Assembly: GCF_001717585.1 (NCBI RefSeq)
Contig: NZ_CP017042.1
Location: forward strand, 1,201,001 to 1,265,000
Length of the DNA stretch: 64,000 bases
Direction: 5' to 3'
Source of the DNA: Selenomonas sp. oral taxon 920
Lineage (GTDB): Bacteria > Bacillota > Negativicutes > Selenomonadales > Selenomonadaceae
The notes beneath the pieces were generated by a model. The model did not search any database and was not told the DNA's origin. It was given only the letters and a program-made list of their open reading frames with translations. A program made the translations under genes and the position numbers. Within the stretch, counting starts at the first letter, position 1. Every line of letters starts with the position of its first letter. Positions 39,140 to 47,850 of the stretch are shown one piece after another.

Positions 39140-40651
39140 TTACTCTGCTAAGGGCTTCATTGTCGGGAACAAAAGTACATCACGGATGGAGGCACTGTCG
39201 GTCAGCAGCATGACGAGCCGATCCACACCAATGCCAAGACCGCCTGTCGGCGGAAGCCCGTACTCGAGTGCCGTAATGAAGTCATGATCCATGACATGCG
39301 CCTCTGCATCCCCCGCCTCTCTCTGCGCGAGCTGCTCCAAGAATCGCTGCTCCTGATCGATTGGGTCGTTCAACTCCGTAAAGCCGTTCGCGAGCTCGCG
39401 TCCATAGATGAAGAACTCGAAGCGATCCGTGATGCGCGGATCGTCCGCATTACGCTTGGCGAGGGGGGAAATCTCCGTCGGATGTCCCGTGATAAAGGTC
39501 GGCTGAAGTAAGGATTCCTCGACCTTCTCCTCGAATGCTGCATTCAGAATGCCGCCGATGCCATGACGCGCCTCAAAGGGAACACTGATCTCACGTGCCA
39601 TCGTACGCGCCTCATCAACGGTCTGACAGGAGAGGAAGTCCTTCCCTGTTTCTTCACGCACAGCGTCATTCATGCTGATCGTACGAACATTGTTCAAGTC
39701 GATCTCGATGCCCTGATACGTAATCTTCGTCGTGCCGAGGACGTCCTCTGCCGCCTGACGGACAATCCCCTCCGTGATTTCCATAAGATCACGATGGTCA
39801 GCAAATGCCTGATAGATTTCGATAGAGGTAAACTCAGGATTGTGCCGTACATCCATGCCCTCATTACGGAAGATACGTCCCATCTCATAGACGCGATCCA
39901 GTCCCCCGACGATGAGACGCTTGAGGCTGAGCTCCGTCGCAATACGGAGATAGAGATCGATGTCGAGTGCGTTGTGATGTGTGATAAAGGGGCGTGCGGC
40001 AGCGCCGCCCGCAAGCGTCGAGAGTACAGGTGTCTCGACTTCGAGGAAGTCACGCTCGTCCAGATAGCGGCGGATGGACTGAATAATCTTTGTCCGCTTG
40101 CGGAAGGTCTCGCGCACCTCATGGTTGACCATGAGATCAAGATAACGCTGACGATAGCGCGTGTCCACATCCTTCAGACCATGGAACTTCTCGGGCAGCG
40201 GACGCAGCGACTTCGAAAGCAGGTCGAAATCCTCCACGCGCACAGTAATCTCTCCGCGCCGCGTCTTGAATACAACGCCGCGAATCCCAATGATATCGCC
40301 GATGTCGAGCCGCTTGAATTCTTCCCTATATTTTTGCTCGCCGAGAACATCCATCTTGAAATAGATCTGTATATTTCCTGTGCGATCGTTCAGCGTAGAA
40401 AAGGATGCCTTGCCGTGTCCACGTATTGCCATCAAACGACCTGCGATACGCACCTCTGTTCCTTCTTGATCTTCGGCAAGATAGTCATATTTTTCCTTGA
40501 GATCCGCCGCATAATCCGTGACTTCAAAGCGATGTCCAAACGGAGCAACGCCCATCGCACGAAATGCGTCCATCTTTTCGCGGCGGACACGCATCATCTC
40601 ATTTATATCCTGCTCCGGCGCATTCGCCGTATTTTCTCTTTCGTCAGCCAT
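39140..40651 (-). CDS. lysS: Lysyl-tRNA synthetase, class II
   Basis: A class II LysRS of 503 residues. The N-terminal OB-fold anticodon-binding domain spans about 60-160 ([29 protein letters not shown]). The catalytic core has motif 1 around [22 protein letters not shown], motif 2 [21 protein letters not shown] (about 265) and motif 3 [17 protein letters not shown] (about 470-486). It charges tRNA-Lys; a tRNA-Lys gene lies 1.6 kb downstream. It is the last gene of the dtd-to-lysS run, 11 bp after greA, with GAGGGG before the ATG. Confidence 0.98.
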   Translation of the reverse strand: MADERENTANAPEQDINEMMRVRREKMDAFRAMGVAPFGHRFEVTDYAADLKEKYDYLAEDQEGTEVRIAGRLMAIRGHGKASFSTLNDRTGNIQIYFKMDVLGEQKYREEFKRLDIGDIIGIRGVVFKTRRGEITVRVEDFDLLSKSLRPLPEKFHGLKDVDTRYRQRYLDLMVNHEVRETFRKRTKIIQSIRRYLDERDFLEVETPVLSTLAGGAAARPFITHHNALDIDLYLRIATELSLKRLIVGGLDRVYEMGRIFRNEGMDVRHNPEFTSIEIYQAFADHRDLMEITEGIVRQAAEDVLGTTKITYQGIEIDLNNVRTISMNDAVREETGKDFLSCQTVDEARTMAREISVPFEARHGIGGILNAAFEEKVEESLLQPTFITGHPTEISPLAKRNADDPRITDRFEFFIYGRELANGFTELNDPIDQEQRFLEQLAQREAGDAEAHVMDHDFITALEYGLPPTGGLGIGVDRLVMLLTDSASIRDVLLFPTMKPLAE

Positions 40652-40662
40652 CCTTGCCCCTC

Positions 40663-41133
40663 TTACTTCTTAATATCCATAATCTTGTACTGTATTACAC
40701 CTGCTGGCGCATTGACATTGACCGTATGATTAATTTTCTGTCCGAGCAGTGCCATGCCAAGCGGAGACTCATTTGAGATCTTTCCCTCATCAGGGTCCGC
40801 CTCTGTAGAACCGACAATGAGGAAGGTTTCCTCCTCGTCGAACTCCAGATCCTTTACCGTCACACGGCTGCCCATGGTGACGGTCTTGCCGTCGCCTGCC
40901 TTGATGATGTCGGAATTTCGGATCTTCGTTTCGAGCTCCTGAATCTCGCCCTCGAGGAATGCCTGCTCATTCTTTGCATCGTCGTATTCGGAGTTCTCAG
41001 AGAGATCACCGAGCGCAATCGCGGCTTTCAGCCGTTCGGCAACCTCGATGCGGCGGACACTCTTGAGATAGTTGAGTTTTTCGACGAGCTTGTTGTAGCC
41101 GTCCTCGGTCAGCATGACCTTCTTCTCTGTCAT
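40663..41133 (-). CDS. greA: Transcription elongation factor GreA
   Basis: GreA rescues backtracked RNA polymerase by stimulating transcript cleavage. The 156-residue protein has the N-terminal coiled coil ([50 protein letters not shown]) with the tip acidic residues [12 protein letters not shown]. The C-terminal FKBP-like domain ([19 protein letters not shown]) follows. It is 13 bp after the GIY-YIG gene and just upstream of lysS, a greA-lysS linkage common in Firmicutes. Confidence 0.97.
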   Translation of the reverse strand: MTEKKVMLTEDGYNKLVEKLNYLKSVRRIEVAERLKAAIALGDLSENSEYDDAKNEQAFLEGEIQELETKIRNSDIIKAGDGKTVTMGSRVTVKDLEFDEEETFLIVGSTEADPDEGKISNESPLGMALLGQKINHTVNVNAPAGVIQYKIMDIKK

Positions 41134-41146
41134 GAAATAATCCCCT

Positions 41147-41446
41147 TTATTGTATTTTCACTGTATTGATGCTTTCTACCAATGCAGTAATCTCTGCATC
41201 TTCCTGGCCTGCATGAATGAGCGAAAGCCGCTGTGGGCGGCGCAGCTTCTTGAATTGATATTCTCGTTTCTGCGCTTCTTCTTTCGTTTCAAATGCCTCT
41301 GCATATACGAGGCGAACAGGCCTGCGGCTGCGCGTATATTTTGCCCCGCGTCCTTCATTATGTGCATGGAGCCGGCGCTGCAGGTCATTTGTCCAGCCGG
41401 CATAAAGGCTCCCATCCGCACACAATAAAAGATATGCATAGTTCAT
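41147..41446 (-). CDS. GIY-YIG nuclease-domain protein (YhbQ/UPF0213-like)
   Basis: The 99-residue protein is a single GIY-YIG domain: [66 protein letters not shown]. The GIY motif is YLL here and YIG is YAG. The family Arg (RL) and Glu (KREYQ) are present. These small proteins resemble the UPF0213/YhbQ group; a DNA-repair or nuclease role is assumed but untested. It overlaps the cyclophilin stop codon by 4 bp. Confidence 0.92.
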   Translation of the reverse strand: MNYAYLLLCADGSLYAGWTNDLQRRLHAHNEGRGAKYTRSRRPVRLVYAEAFETKEEAQKREYQFKKLRRPQRLSLIHAGQEDAEITALVESINTVKIQ

Positions 41447-42054
41447 TTTTCTGCATCTTTGATGGTGATTCTCTCGATCACAACATCATGTACGGGGCGA
41501 TCACCATAACCCGTTTGTGTATGACCAATGTCGCGGACAACATCCATCCCCTCGACAACCTTGCCAAAGACCGCATGATGGTTATCGAGCCACGGTGTCG
41601 CAGCGAGTGTAATGAAGAACTGGCTGCCGCCCGTATTGGGACCCGCATTTGCCATCGAAAGAATGCCCTCATCATCATGTCTCAGCGATGGATCGAACTC
41701 ATCCGGAATAGTATAACCTGGACCGCCCGTTCCGTTTCCGTTCGGATCACCGCCCTGAATCATAAAACCATCGATGACGCGGTGAAAGATCAGTCCGTCA
41801 TAGAAGCCCTTTTCAATGAGATCAATAAAATTCTTCGTCGTAACGGGTGCTTTGTCTTCAAAGAGTTCCACCTCAAACGTACCCTTCTTGGTCGTAAATA
41901 CTGCAATGCGATTTGTCACAGTGCTGTTCTCTCCTTTGTTGTGATCCAAAAGCATGTTGAATGACATCCCTGCACTCCCGCTGTGTGCCGCGAATAATAC
42001 GGCGGCAGCAGCAACAGCGATTCCGAGCGCTAGGAGATAAAATTTCTTCCCCAT
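41443..42054 (-). CDS. Cyclophilin-type peptidyl-prolyl cis-trans isomerase with N-terminal membrane/signal segment
   Basis: From ATG 42054 the protein has 203 residues. It opens with a hydrophobic signal or anchor ([24 protein letters not shown]), so it acts outside the cytoplasm. The cyclophilin domain follows: [95 protein letters not shown]. The catalytic Arg-Phe-Gln-Trp/His pattern is recognisable. It catalyses proline isomerisation in exported proteins. The track start at 42093 would be TTG; the ATG is better placed. Confidence 0.93.
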   Translation of the reverse strand: MGKKFYLLALGIAVAAAAVLFAAHSGSAGMSFNMLLDHNKGENSTVTNRIAVFTTKKGTFEVELFEDKAPVTTKNFIDLIEKGFYDGLIFHRVIDGFMIQGGDPNGNGTGGPGYTIPDEFDPSLRHDDEGILSMANAGPNTGGSQFFITLAATPWLDNHHAVFGKVVEGMDVVRDIGHTQTGYGDRPVHDVVIERITIKDAEK

Positions 42055-42089
42055 TCTACCGAAAGCCTTCCTATATTTCAACCTATATT

Positions 42090-42794
42090 TCAAAAACTAT
42101 GCCGCTCGCCCGCCTTTGTTGGTGCCCATACGGGAATCTCATGTCCTGCAGCAAAGAATCCCGCAGATGGCTGCCATGCGGGATATCCGACCGAGTGCAT
42201 CGCTACAAATGCCTTCGGATGGGTCTCGGCACAGAACACCTTTGCGCCTCGCTCCATCGAGGGGCCGAGACGTCCATCCACCGGGAAAAATACGAGATCA
42301 AAACTGCGTCCTGCAAGGTGCTTCATCTGCTTGCGAAAGGCATTCTCTGCGAGTTTTCGATTCTCTGCCGTATCTCCCGTCCAATCCCACCAGTTGAAAT
42401 CTCCGGCATGGAAAATCTGCTTTCCGTTTACCTCGACCAGGAACGATGTCCCCTCATCGGTCGAGGAAAATGATGTGACGGAAACTACGTCGTCCTGCCA
42501 GCTGTCATATGTCCCAATCCAGCTTGTCTGTTCCTTTGGCATGCGGTTGGCACCCCCGTTGGAACGAATATCCTCGCTCAGCAAATAGCGCCTAGTCTTT
42601 GTGGAAAATTTGGCAATCTCCGGATTAAAGTGATCAAAATGTGCATGAGAAGCAAAGAAATACAACCACTCATAACGCCCCTTCTCCAACTCCTGCGGAA
42701 TTACCCCCGCAGGATCGTCAAATGCATCGAATACGAGCAATACATCATCCACGTGAACCAAAAAACCGCTGTTTAGCAGATAGATTACTTCCAT
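42090..42794 (-). CDS. MBL-fold metallohydrolase (UlaG-like)
   Basis: A 234-residue metallo-beta-lactamase-fold protein. The zinc motif [18 protein letters not shown] (about 47-64) supplies HxHxDH. Later ligands are probably [12 protein letters not shown] (about 126) and the His in [11 protein letters not shown] (about 204). The short form with a [11 protein letters not shown] insert resembles uncharacterised UlaG-type hydrolases. Substrate unknown. It is tightly packed between the YitT and cyclophilin genes. Confidence 0.85.
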   Translation of the reverse strand: MEVIYLLNSGFLVHVDDVLLVFDAFDDPAGVIPQELEKGRYEWLYFFASHAHFDHFNPEIAKFSTKTRRYLLSEDIRSNGGANRMPKEQTSWIGTYDSWQDDVVSVTSFSSTDEGTSFLVEVNGKQIFHAGDFNWWDWTGDTAENRKLAENAFRKQMKHLAGRSFDLVFFPVDGRLGPSMERGAKVFCAETHPKAFVAMHSVGYPAWQPSAGFFAAGHEIPVWAPTKAGERHSF

Positions 42795-42803
42795 TATAGG
42801 AAC

Positions 42804-43724
42804 TCATCTCCTTTCTCTCTCCTCCTCAAAACTTTCATCCGATGCCGAGGCATCATTTTGATTGATGCGGCCAAATCCACGCCCCATGACCTCGTTTGCC
42901 GACATAATGATCACAAACGCATGGGGGTCGACATTGTGAACAATGAATTTCAGCTTCCCTACCTGCGTTGTACCGACGGCAACAAAGACAACATTGCGTT
43001 CACGGCGTGTGTATGCCCCTTGCCCATGCAGGAAAGTGACTCCTCTGTGCATTTCATCAATAATGCTCGCGGCAATCTCCTTGTGCCTATCCGAGATGAT
43101 AAGAACCGCCTTGCGATGATTAAATCCTGCAACAATTTTATCCATCACCGTTGCATTGATGAACATATAGATGAGAGTGAACATCGCAGGGGCCATACCG
43201 AACAAGAATGCCGCAATGAGCATGATCAGGCAGTTCATCGAAAAGAGAACACCGCCCATATGCAGATCGTAATATTTCCGAACAATCGCGGCGAGAATGT
43301 CAAACCCGCCTGTACTGCCGTTCATACGAAAGACAAGTCCATAGCCGAGTCCCGCAAATACACCGCCGTATACAGTAGTCAGCATCATGTCACTCACAGG
43401 CGCATAGGCATTGAGTGGGCGTGTCAGATCAAGGAGGAATGAGAAAATCGTCGTACCGATGATGATATCGACGGTGTAGGTCTTCCCCATCAATTTCCAC
43501 GCCATAAAGAGCAGCGGAATATTATAGACGAAGGTCTGGAGACCGATCGGCAGCCCGAAGAGATAGTACACAATCATTGCAATGCCGGTTGCACCTCCTG
43601 TAAGGAGATGCGCCGGAATCAAGAAGAGATTGATCGCAGAGCTGGCAATTAGGCAACCGAGGGTGATTCCGGCATAGCGCATGACTTGATGTCCCAGTAC
43701 GCGCATATGCAGATCGTGCGTCAT
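42804..43724 (-). CDS. YitT family membrane protein (DUF161 with C-terminal DUF2179)
   Basis: The 306-residue protein has five to six membrane helices (about 20-190) in the DUF161/YitT pattern: IASSAINLFLIPAHLLTGGATGIAMIVYYLFGLPIG and GLVFRMNGSTGGFDILAAIVRKYY. A cytoplasmic DUF2179-type domain with a ferredoxin-like fold follows (RKAVLIISDRHKEIAASIIDEMHRGVTFLHGQGAYTRRERNVVFVAVG). The family is thought to be a transporter or membrane regulator; substrate is unknown. The ATG overlaps the stop of the upstream secreted protein (ATGA). Confidence 0.93.
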   Translation of the reverse strand: MTHDLHMRVLGHQVMRYAGITLGCLIASSAINLFLIPAHLLTGGATGIAMIVYYLFGLPIGLQTFVYNIPLLFMAWKLMGKTYTVDIIIGTTIFSFLLDLTRPLNAYAPVSDMMLTTVYGGVFAGLGYGLVFRMNGSTGGFDILAAIVRKYYDLHMGGVLFSMNCLIMLIAAFLFGMAPAMFTLIYMFINATVMDKIVAGFNHRKAVLIISDRHKEIAASIIDEMHRGVTFLHGQGAYTRRERNVVFVAVGTTQVGKLKFIVHNVDPHAFVIIMSANEVMGRGFGRINQNDASASDESFEEERERR

Positions 43725-44371
43725 GGAACATATCCTCCCAACTGCACGTGCTCATTTTTCGGAAGGTCAGACACATCGATTTCCTTGGATGCAATAAAGC
43801 CGCTCTTTAGATCGAGCTCGACAAAGGTCTCATCATCGGACAGCGCCATCTCATCAGCCTCCTCGTCGCTGAGCGGGAGCATGGTAATGCGCGCCGACTG
43901 CAATGCCCCGTTCTCTGCATCCAGGTTCAGGATAAGGCGTTCACGCGGATGTTCCGGATGCGAGAACACATAACATGCATTTCCGTCTAGAAATTGACGC
44001 TGTGCCTTGCCGTATACCTTTAGGAGATAGCTGCTCGTCGATCCGTAGTGAACATCCTTACGCAAGCGATATTTCTCACCGATGAGGTTAATGTCTACAA
44101 TTTTTCCACTTGCAACAGAAGATGATACGACAATATCCCCATAGGTAAACGTCTTAAGATGGATCCCCCAGATGACCTGCTCATTCTGAACATCGGGCTC
44201 ACCCCATTTCGCGCGAAGTGTCTCCTCAGAGTCTCCTAAAGAAATGTTTTGATAGGAAAAATCCTCGGCCTTGATCTTGCCTGCCGCCTCTCCATTTCCA
44301 GCGAACAGCAAGAAAATAAAGCATAGGATCATCAGCGTACTGTAACGAAAATATCTCTGCATATTCTCCAC
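43721..44371 (-). CDS. Secreted protein of unknown function with a BamE/SmpA-like start
   Basis: I do not recognise the exact family. A signal peptide (MILCFIFLLFAGNGEAAGK, about 14-32) precedes the 216-residue protein. The segment YQNISLGDSEETLRAKWGEPD resembles the repeated motif of BamE/SmpA-like lipoprotein domains (G-s-r-vk..lG-P). A second partial copy is LRKDVHYGSTSSYLLKVYGKAQ. The C-terminus is acidic. It lies 9 bp after the M29 peptidase and overlaps the YitT gene. Confidence 0.7.
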   Translation of the reverse strand: MENMQRYFRYSTLMILCFIFLLFAGNGEAAGKIKAEDFSYQNISLGDSEETLRAKWGEPDVQNEQVIWGIHLKTFTYGDIVVSSSVASGKIVDINLIGEKYRLRKDVHYGSTSSYLLKVYGKAQRQFLDGNACYVFSHPEHPRERLILNLDAENGALQSARITMLPLSDEEADEMALSDDETFVELDLKSGFIASKEIDVSDLPKNEHVQLGGYVP

Positions 44372-44380
44372 CCCATTTCA

Positions 44381-45613
44381 TTAAAAGGTAAAGTTTCCGT
44401 TCTCCATAATGACAACCAACTCACCAGACGGCTTTTGCCCGATAACCCTAAGGTCTGCTGTACCAATCATAAAATCCTCATGAACGAGCGAATGATTGAC
44501 GCCGTGCTGACGCAGTTCATCCTCTGTCATGTTTTCGCCATTCTCTATGCAGGTTGGATACGCCTTTCCAAAGGCAAGATGACAAGAGGCATTCTCATCG
44601 AAGAGCGTGTTGTAAAAGAGGATACCGCTGCGTGAGATCGGCGAGTCGTATGGTACGAGTGCCGCCTCGCCGAGAAAGGAGGCGCCCTCATCCATATGGA
44701 GCAGTTCCCTCAAATGCTCCTCCCCCTGCTTTGCCTTGTACTCCACAACCTTTCCCGCATCAAAGCGAAGTGTGAATCCGCTGATCAGATTGCCGTTGTA
44801 ATGGAGAGGCTTCGAGGCGACAACCGTACCGTTCACGCCGTCTCGCTTCGGCAGGGTATATACCTCCTCCGTCGGGAGATTTGCAGCAAATACCGTTCCC
44901 GCCGCCGATATCTCCGCACCGCCCATCCAGATATGTCCCTTTGGCAGTTCGATGCGAAGATCCGTGCCCAATCCATTTTGATAGTGCAGTTCCGAAAACG
45001 CGTGCACATTGAGAACTTCCGTAATCTTCTGCAGGCGTGCAATATGCCTCTGCCATGCTGCGATCGGGTCCCCCTCGGCGGTAACGCGAACCGCGCTCAG
45101 AATCTGCGCCCAGAGGTGCTCCACGGCCTCCCTTTCCGTATAATCCGGAAACACTTTGCGAGCCCATGCATTTGTAGGTACGGAAACAACACACCATGTA
45201 TTCTTGTTGCTCATCAAGCGTGCACGATAGTCCATGAGGGCTTTTCCAGCTGTCTGGCTTGCCTCCGTGAGACGCTTCAGATCGATGTCCGAATAGAGAT
45301 CGGGATCCGAGGCTGCAATCGAGATAAATGCGGCCCCCTGTTCCGCGTGATCGTCATAGAAGAGCTTACGCCATGCAGGGAACTCGCGAAATCGTTCCGC
45401 ATGGGCCTTTTGAAAGCGAATGTGTGCAAACTCCTCGTCATTCCAATTGACAGCAACGTCATAGGCGCCGGCATCATATGCCTCCGATGCAAGCGCATGC
45501 ACAAAGTCTGCGCAGGTGATTGGCGCATGGATAACGAGCGGCTGATTCTTCTGCAGGTTGACGCCCACACGAATCACGAGAGCGGCATATTTTCTGAGTA
45601 AATCCATATTCAT
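44381..45613 (-). CDS. M29 family aminopeptidase (AmpS/PepS-like)
   Basis: The 410-residue protein (ATG 45613, just inside the dtd end) is a leucyl-type thermophilic-aminopeptidase family member. It begins DLLRKYAALVIRVGVNLQKNQPLVI and has YDVAVNWNDEE, then GHIWMGGAEISAAGTVFAANLPTEEVYTLPKRDGVNGTVVASKPL. LGEAALVPYDSPISRSGILFYNTLFDENASCHLAFGKAYP and HEDFMIGT supply the Glu, His and Asp ligands of the two-metal site. It removes N-terminal residues from peptides. The dtd gene is 2 bp upstream. An upstream reading of the frame to 45634 overlaps dtd. Confidence 0.93.
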   Translation of the reverse strand: MNMDLLRKYAALVIRVGVNLQKNQPLVIHAPITCADFVHALASEAYDAGAYDVAVNWNDEEFAHIRFQKAHAERFREFPAWRKLFYDDHAEQGAAFISIAASDPDLYSDIDLKRLTEASQTAGKALMDYRARLMSNKNTWCVVSVPTNAWARKVFPDYTEREAVEHLWAQILSAVRVTAEGDPIAAWQRHIARLQKITEVLNVHAFSELHYQNGLGTDLRIELPKGHIWMGGAEISAAGTVFAANLPTEEVYTLPKRDGVNGTVVASKPLHYNGNLISGFTLRFDAGKVVEYKAKQGEEHLRELLHMDEGASFLGEAALVPYDSPISRSGILFYNTLFDENASCHLAFGKAYPTCIENGENMTEDELRQHGVNHSLVHEDFMIGTADLRVIGQKPSGELVVIMENGNFTF

Positions 45614-45614
45614 C

Positions 45615-46058
45615 CTATACCTCGGTCGTATCAAAGATCAGAGTCACGGGGCCGTCATTGACGGAAAAGACCTGCATATCTGCCCCAAATTCCCCTCGCT
45701 CAACGTGTACATGACGCATTTCGAGCTGTGCCATAAATTCCTCATACAGAGGAATGGCGTGCTCCGGCTTAGCGGCTTTCGAAACCCCCGGTCTCCTCTT
45801 TTTGAGGTCGGCAAAGAGCGTAAACTGTGAGATCACAAGGACTTCGCCCCCCACCTCGGCAAGCGCACGGTTCATCTTGCCGGCATCATCCGAGAAGACG
45901 CGCAGATGGATAATTTTCTCTGCCATATGTACAGCATCTTCTGTCGTGTCCGCGGGAGCAATCCCAAGCAATATAAGATAGCCTGTCTGTATTTGACCGT
46001 GTAGTCGTCCTTCGATCTGAACGGATGCTTCTCTGACTCGTGTGACAACAGCGCGCAA
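45615..46058 (-). CDS. dtd: D-aminoacyl-tRNA deacylase (D-Tyr-tRNA deacylase)
   Basis: DTD hydrolyses D-aminoacyl-tRNA. The 147-residue protein has the family order: MRAVVTRVREASVQIEG, ILLGIAPADTTEDAVHMAEKIIHLRVF, the SQFTLFAD motif (about 78-85) and C-terminal VNDGPVTLIFDT (the NxGPVT motif). The start is TTG at 46058 with GAGGGG 6 bp upstream. It is the first gene of the run down to lysS, behind an extended -10 promoter. Confidence 0.96.
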   Translation of the reverse strand: MRAVVTRVREASVQIEGRLHGQIQTGYLILLGIAPADTTEDAVHMAEKIIHLRVFSDDAGKMNRALAEVGGEVLVISQFTLFADLKKRRPGVSKAAKPEHAIPLYEEFMAQLEMRHVHVERGEFGADMQVFSVNDGPVTLIFDTTEV

Positions 46059-46087
46059 GAAATCCCCTCTTTCTGTCCAATTGCATT

Positions 46088-46096
46088 ATTATAGCA
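46088..46096 (-). promoter_or_regulatory. Extended -10 promoter element for the dtd-lysS run
   Basis: TGC-TATAAT lies on the minus strand 30 bp upstream of dtd. The -35 region at 17 bp (GAGACA) is poor, so the extended TGn probably compensates. Confidence 0.55.
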
Positions 46097-46116
46097 TGCT
46101 TCTGCGTGAATGTCTC

Positions 46117-47397
46117 TCAGACGGAGAAAAAAGACGTAAGCAGCTGCGTCAGTGAAAACTGGTCACATGTTCCCATTGTCTCACGCGCAGAGTGCATTCC
46201 CAAAAGAGGCACACCAATATCCATTGTACGCATGGGAATCTGTGTGGAGAGGATGGATCCGAGCGTTGCCCCACCCGCAGCATCCGAATGATTTGTAAAG
46301 ACCTGATAGGGAATGCCCTTCTCCTCACAAAGCCCTGCAATGACGGCAAAGGATTCCGGATCACCGGCGTAGGATTGATTCGCGGCAACCTTCAGGACAG
46401 TACCGCCGCCGAGGACGGGCTGATTTGTCGGGTCTGCCTTTTCTGGCGAATTCGGATGCAGGGCATGAGCGACATCCACCGAAAGACAGAAACCATCAAG
46501 AACCTTCGCAAGGTATTCCTCTCGATCAAAGCCGAGCGCAGAATAAACGCGCTCAAGTATCAGGGAGAGCGCCGTCGAACCCGCTCCCTGCTTTGTACGG
46601 CTTCCAACCTCCTCATTGTCAAAGAGCGCGACCACGCGGATGCCGTCGTCACCATCCCAGTTATGAATTGCGTCAAGGCATGCCTTTACCGACGAGAGAT
46701 TATCGAGGCGCGGCGCTGAGAGGAAAACATCACCGCAGCCCAGCAGGCATCCACGCTCACATGGATAGGCGTTCAAATCGTAAGAGAGGATGTCCTCCGC
46801 CCGAACATTCAGTTCCTCAGAGAGCAGCATGAGCAATTTCTTCGTATCATCAGTATCACCGCCATCGCTTTGGAAAAAGAGCGGCAAGAGATCCTTCTGC
46901 GGTTTCAGTTCGACTCCTTCATTCACCTTGCGGTTCATGTGAATGGCGAGATTTGGGACAATCATGAGCGGACGTTGAAAATCCACGAGACAGAGCTTTG
47001 GGGCAAGCACATCATCACTGCGCAGAGCAACTGCTCCCGCAAGCGACAGCGGGCGATCCATCCACGTGTTCCGGATCATCCCGCCATAGACCTCGGCGTT
47101 CAGCTTCCCGTACCCATGTTCTGTGAGCACAGGATTGGGCTTCACGCGCAAACAAGGAAAGTCTGTATGAGCACACGCCATACGAAGTGCGCCACGCGGA
47201 TTTTTTCCAATCGAAACGATAACAGCTCCCGTGTTGAAGAGAGATACATAGTAATCCTGACCCGCTCGGATTCCATCCTCGAACGTACGATAGCCGCACA
47301 GTATGTCATGCTCCCGCCCAGCCGCATGATAAGGTGATGTCGTTCGTTCTATGAATGCAATCAAATCCTCTGCACAGCGCTTTTCTTCAGATATCAT
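46117..47397 (-). CDS. M18 family aminopeptidase
   Basis: A zinc aminopeptidase of 426 residues from ATG 47397 (GAGGA upstream). The metal-ligand segments are ACAHTDFPCLRVKPNPV (about 81-97), VALFDNEEVGSRTKQGAGSTAL (about 257-278) and DVAHALHPNSPEKADP (about 312-327), with a C-terminal FTNHSDAAGGATLGSI. Members such as aspartyl aminopeptidases remove N-terminal acidic residues. The product ends just before a dtd promoter, and it starts directly after the tRNA-Pro terminator. Confidence 0.93.
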   Translation of the reverse strand: MISEEKRCAEDLIAFIERTTSPYHAAGREHDILCGYRTFEDGIRAGQDYYVSLFNTGAVIVSIGKNPRGALRMACAHTDFPCLRVKPNPVLTEHGYGKLNAEVYGGMIRNTWMDRPLSLAGAVALRSDDVLAPKLCLVDFQRPLMIVPNLAIHMNRKVNEGVELKPQKDLLPLFFQSDGGDTDDTKKLLMLLSEELNVRAEDILSYDLNAYPCERGCLLGCGDVFLSAPRLDNLSSVKACLDAIHNWDGDDGIRVVALFDNEEVGSRTKQGAGSTALSLILERVYSALGFDREEYLAKVLDGFCLSVDVAHALHPNSPEKADPTNQPVLGGGTVLKVAANQSYAGDPESFAVIAGLCEEKGIPYQVFTNHSDAAGGATLGSILSTQIPMRTMDIGVPLLGMHSARETMGTCDQFSLTQLLTSFFSV

Positions 47398-47423
47398 AGA
47401 ATTCCTCACAATCGTTCAAAAAC

Positions 47424-47453
47424 AGAAAAAGACCCGCCCATCGGCTGGTCTTT
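47424..47453 (-). terminator. Intrinsic terminator after tRNA-Pro
   Basis: The minus strand has AAAGACC-A-GCC, GAT, GGC-GGGTCTTT and a T-rich tail (TTTCTGTTTTT). It lies 15 bp after the tRNA. Confidence 0.78.
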
Positions 47454-47467
47454 ATGCGTCGAATAAA

Positions 47468-47544
47468 TGGTCGGGATGACAGGATTCGAACCTGCGGCCT
47501 CATCGTCCCGAACGATGCGCGCTACCAAACTGTGCCACATCCCG
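47468..47544 (-). tRNA. tRNA-Pro (anticodon CGG)
   Basis: A 77-nt cloverleaf: acceptor CGGGATG/CATCCCG, D-arm GCAC...GCGC with AGTTTGGTA, anticodon arm CATCG-TTCGGGA-CGATG (anticodon CGG), T-arm GCAGG-TTCGAAT-CCTGT, encoded CCA. Promoter and terminator both present. Confidence 0.97.
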
Positions 47545-47556
47545 ACAACGATATGT

Positions 47557-47585
47557 ATTCTATCAATTTTTTTTGCAAAAAGCAA
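47557..47585 (-). promoter_or_regulatory. Promoter for tRNA-Pro
   Basis: The minus strand reads TTGCTT, 17 bp with an A tract, TAGAAT. The -10 box is 47557-47562, 12 bp upstream of the tRNA. Confidence 0.75.
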
Positions 47586-47589
47586 GTAT

Positions 47590-47850
47590 TTATTTTTTCG
47601 TATATATCGTGGTTCGGCACGAAGTTCTTCTTTGGAATATACTTCGGCGCTGGGACGACACACAGCGCCCTCAGCCACTTGGCGCTGACGATGATTGAAC
47701 CAGATGGAACAGGCCTGCTGCCGATGCTCCATCGATATCCAGACCAAAGGCATCCCCGACATAGATCAGCTGCTCCGACACAAGTTCTAGACGGCGCTCC
47801 ATCTCACGAAATATCCGCACATCCAGCTTGCGGAGTACAATCAGTTCCAT
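47590..47850 (-). pseudogene. Truncated, frameshifted remnant of a HAD-superfamily hydrolase (C-terminal third)
   Basis: The minus strand from 47850 reads RKLDVRIFREMERRLELV, then QLIYVGDAFGLDIDGASAAG. This is the C-terminal half of a YjjG-like HAD hydrolase around motif IV (VGD...D). The frame then hits a stop after SAPSG. A shift of one base at the GGCC near 47707-47710 restores CSIWFNHRQRQVAEGAV and PSAEVYSKEEL, which are the expected continuation (WFN-R...P...I..L). The N-terminal catalytic DxD part is missing; the remnant starts at the comEC stop, which it overlaps. The remnant therefore looks decayed. Right of 47590 no family match remains, and the tRNA-Pro promoter lies there. Confidence 0.75.

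Noticed and set aside
39563-40729. Plus-strand frame of 388 codons opposite lysS
   Set aside because: A shadow of lysyl-tRNA synthetase.
47406-47762. 118-codon minus-strand frame through tRNA-Pro
   Set aside because: It runs across a complete tRNA gene and its promoter. Only its first part reflects a decayed HAD gene, recorded as a pseudogene.
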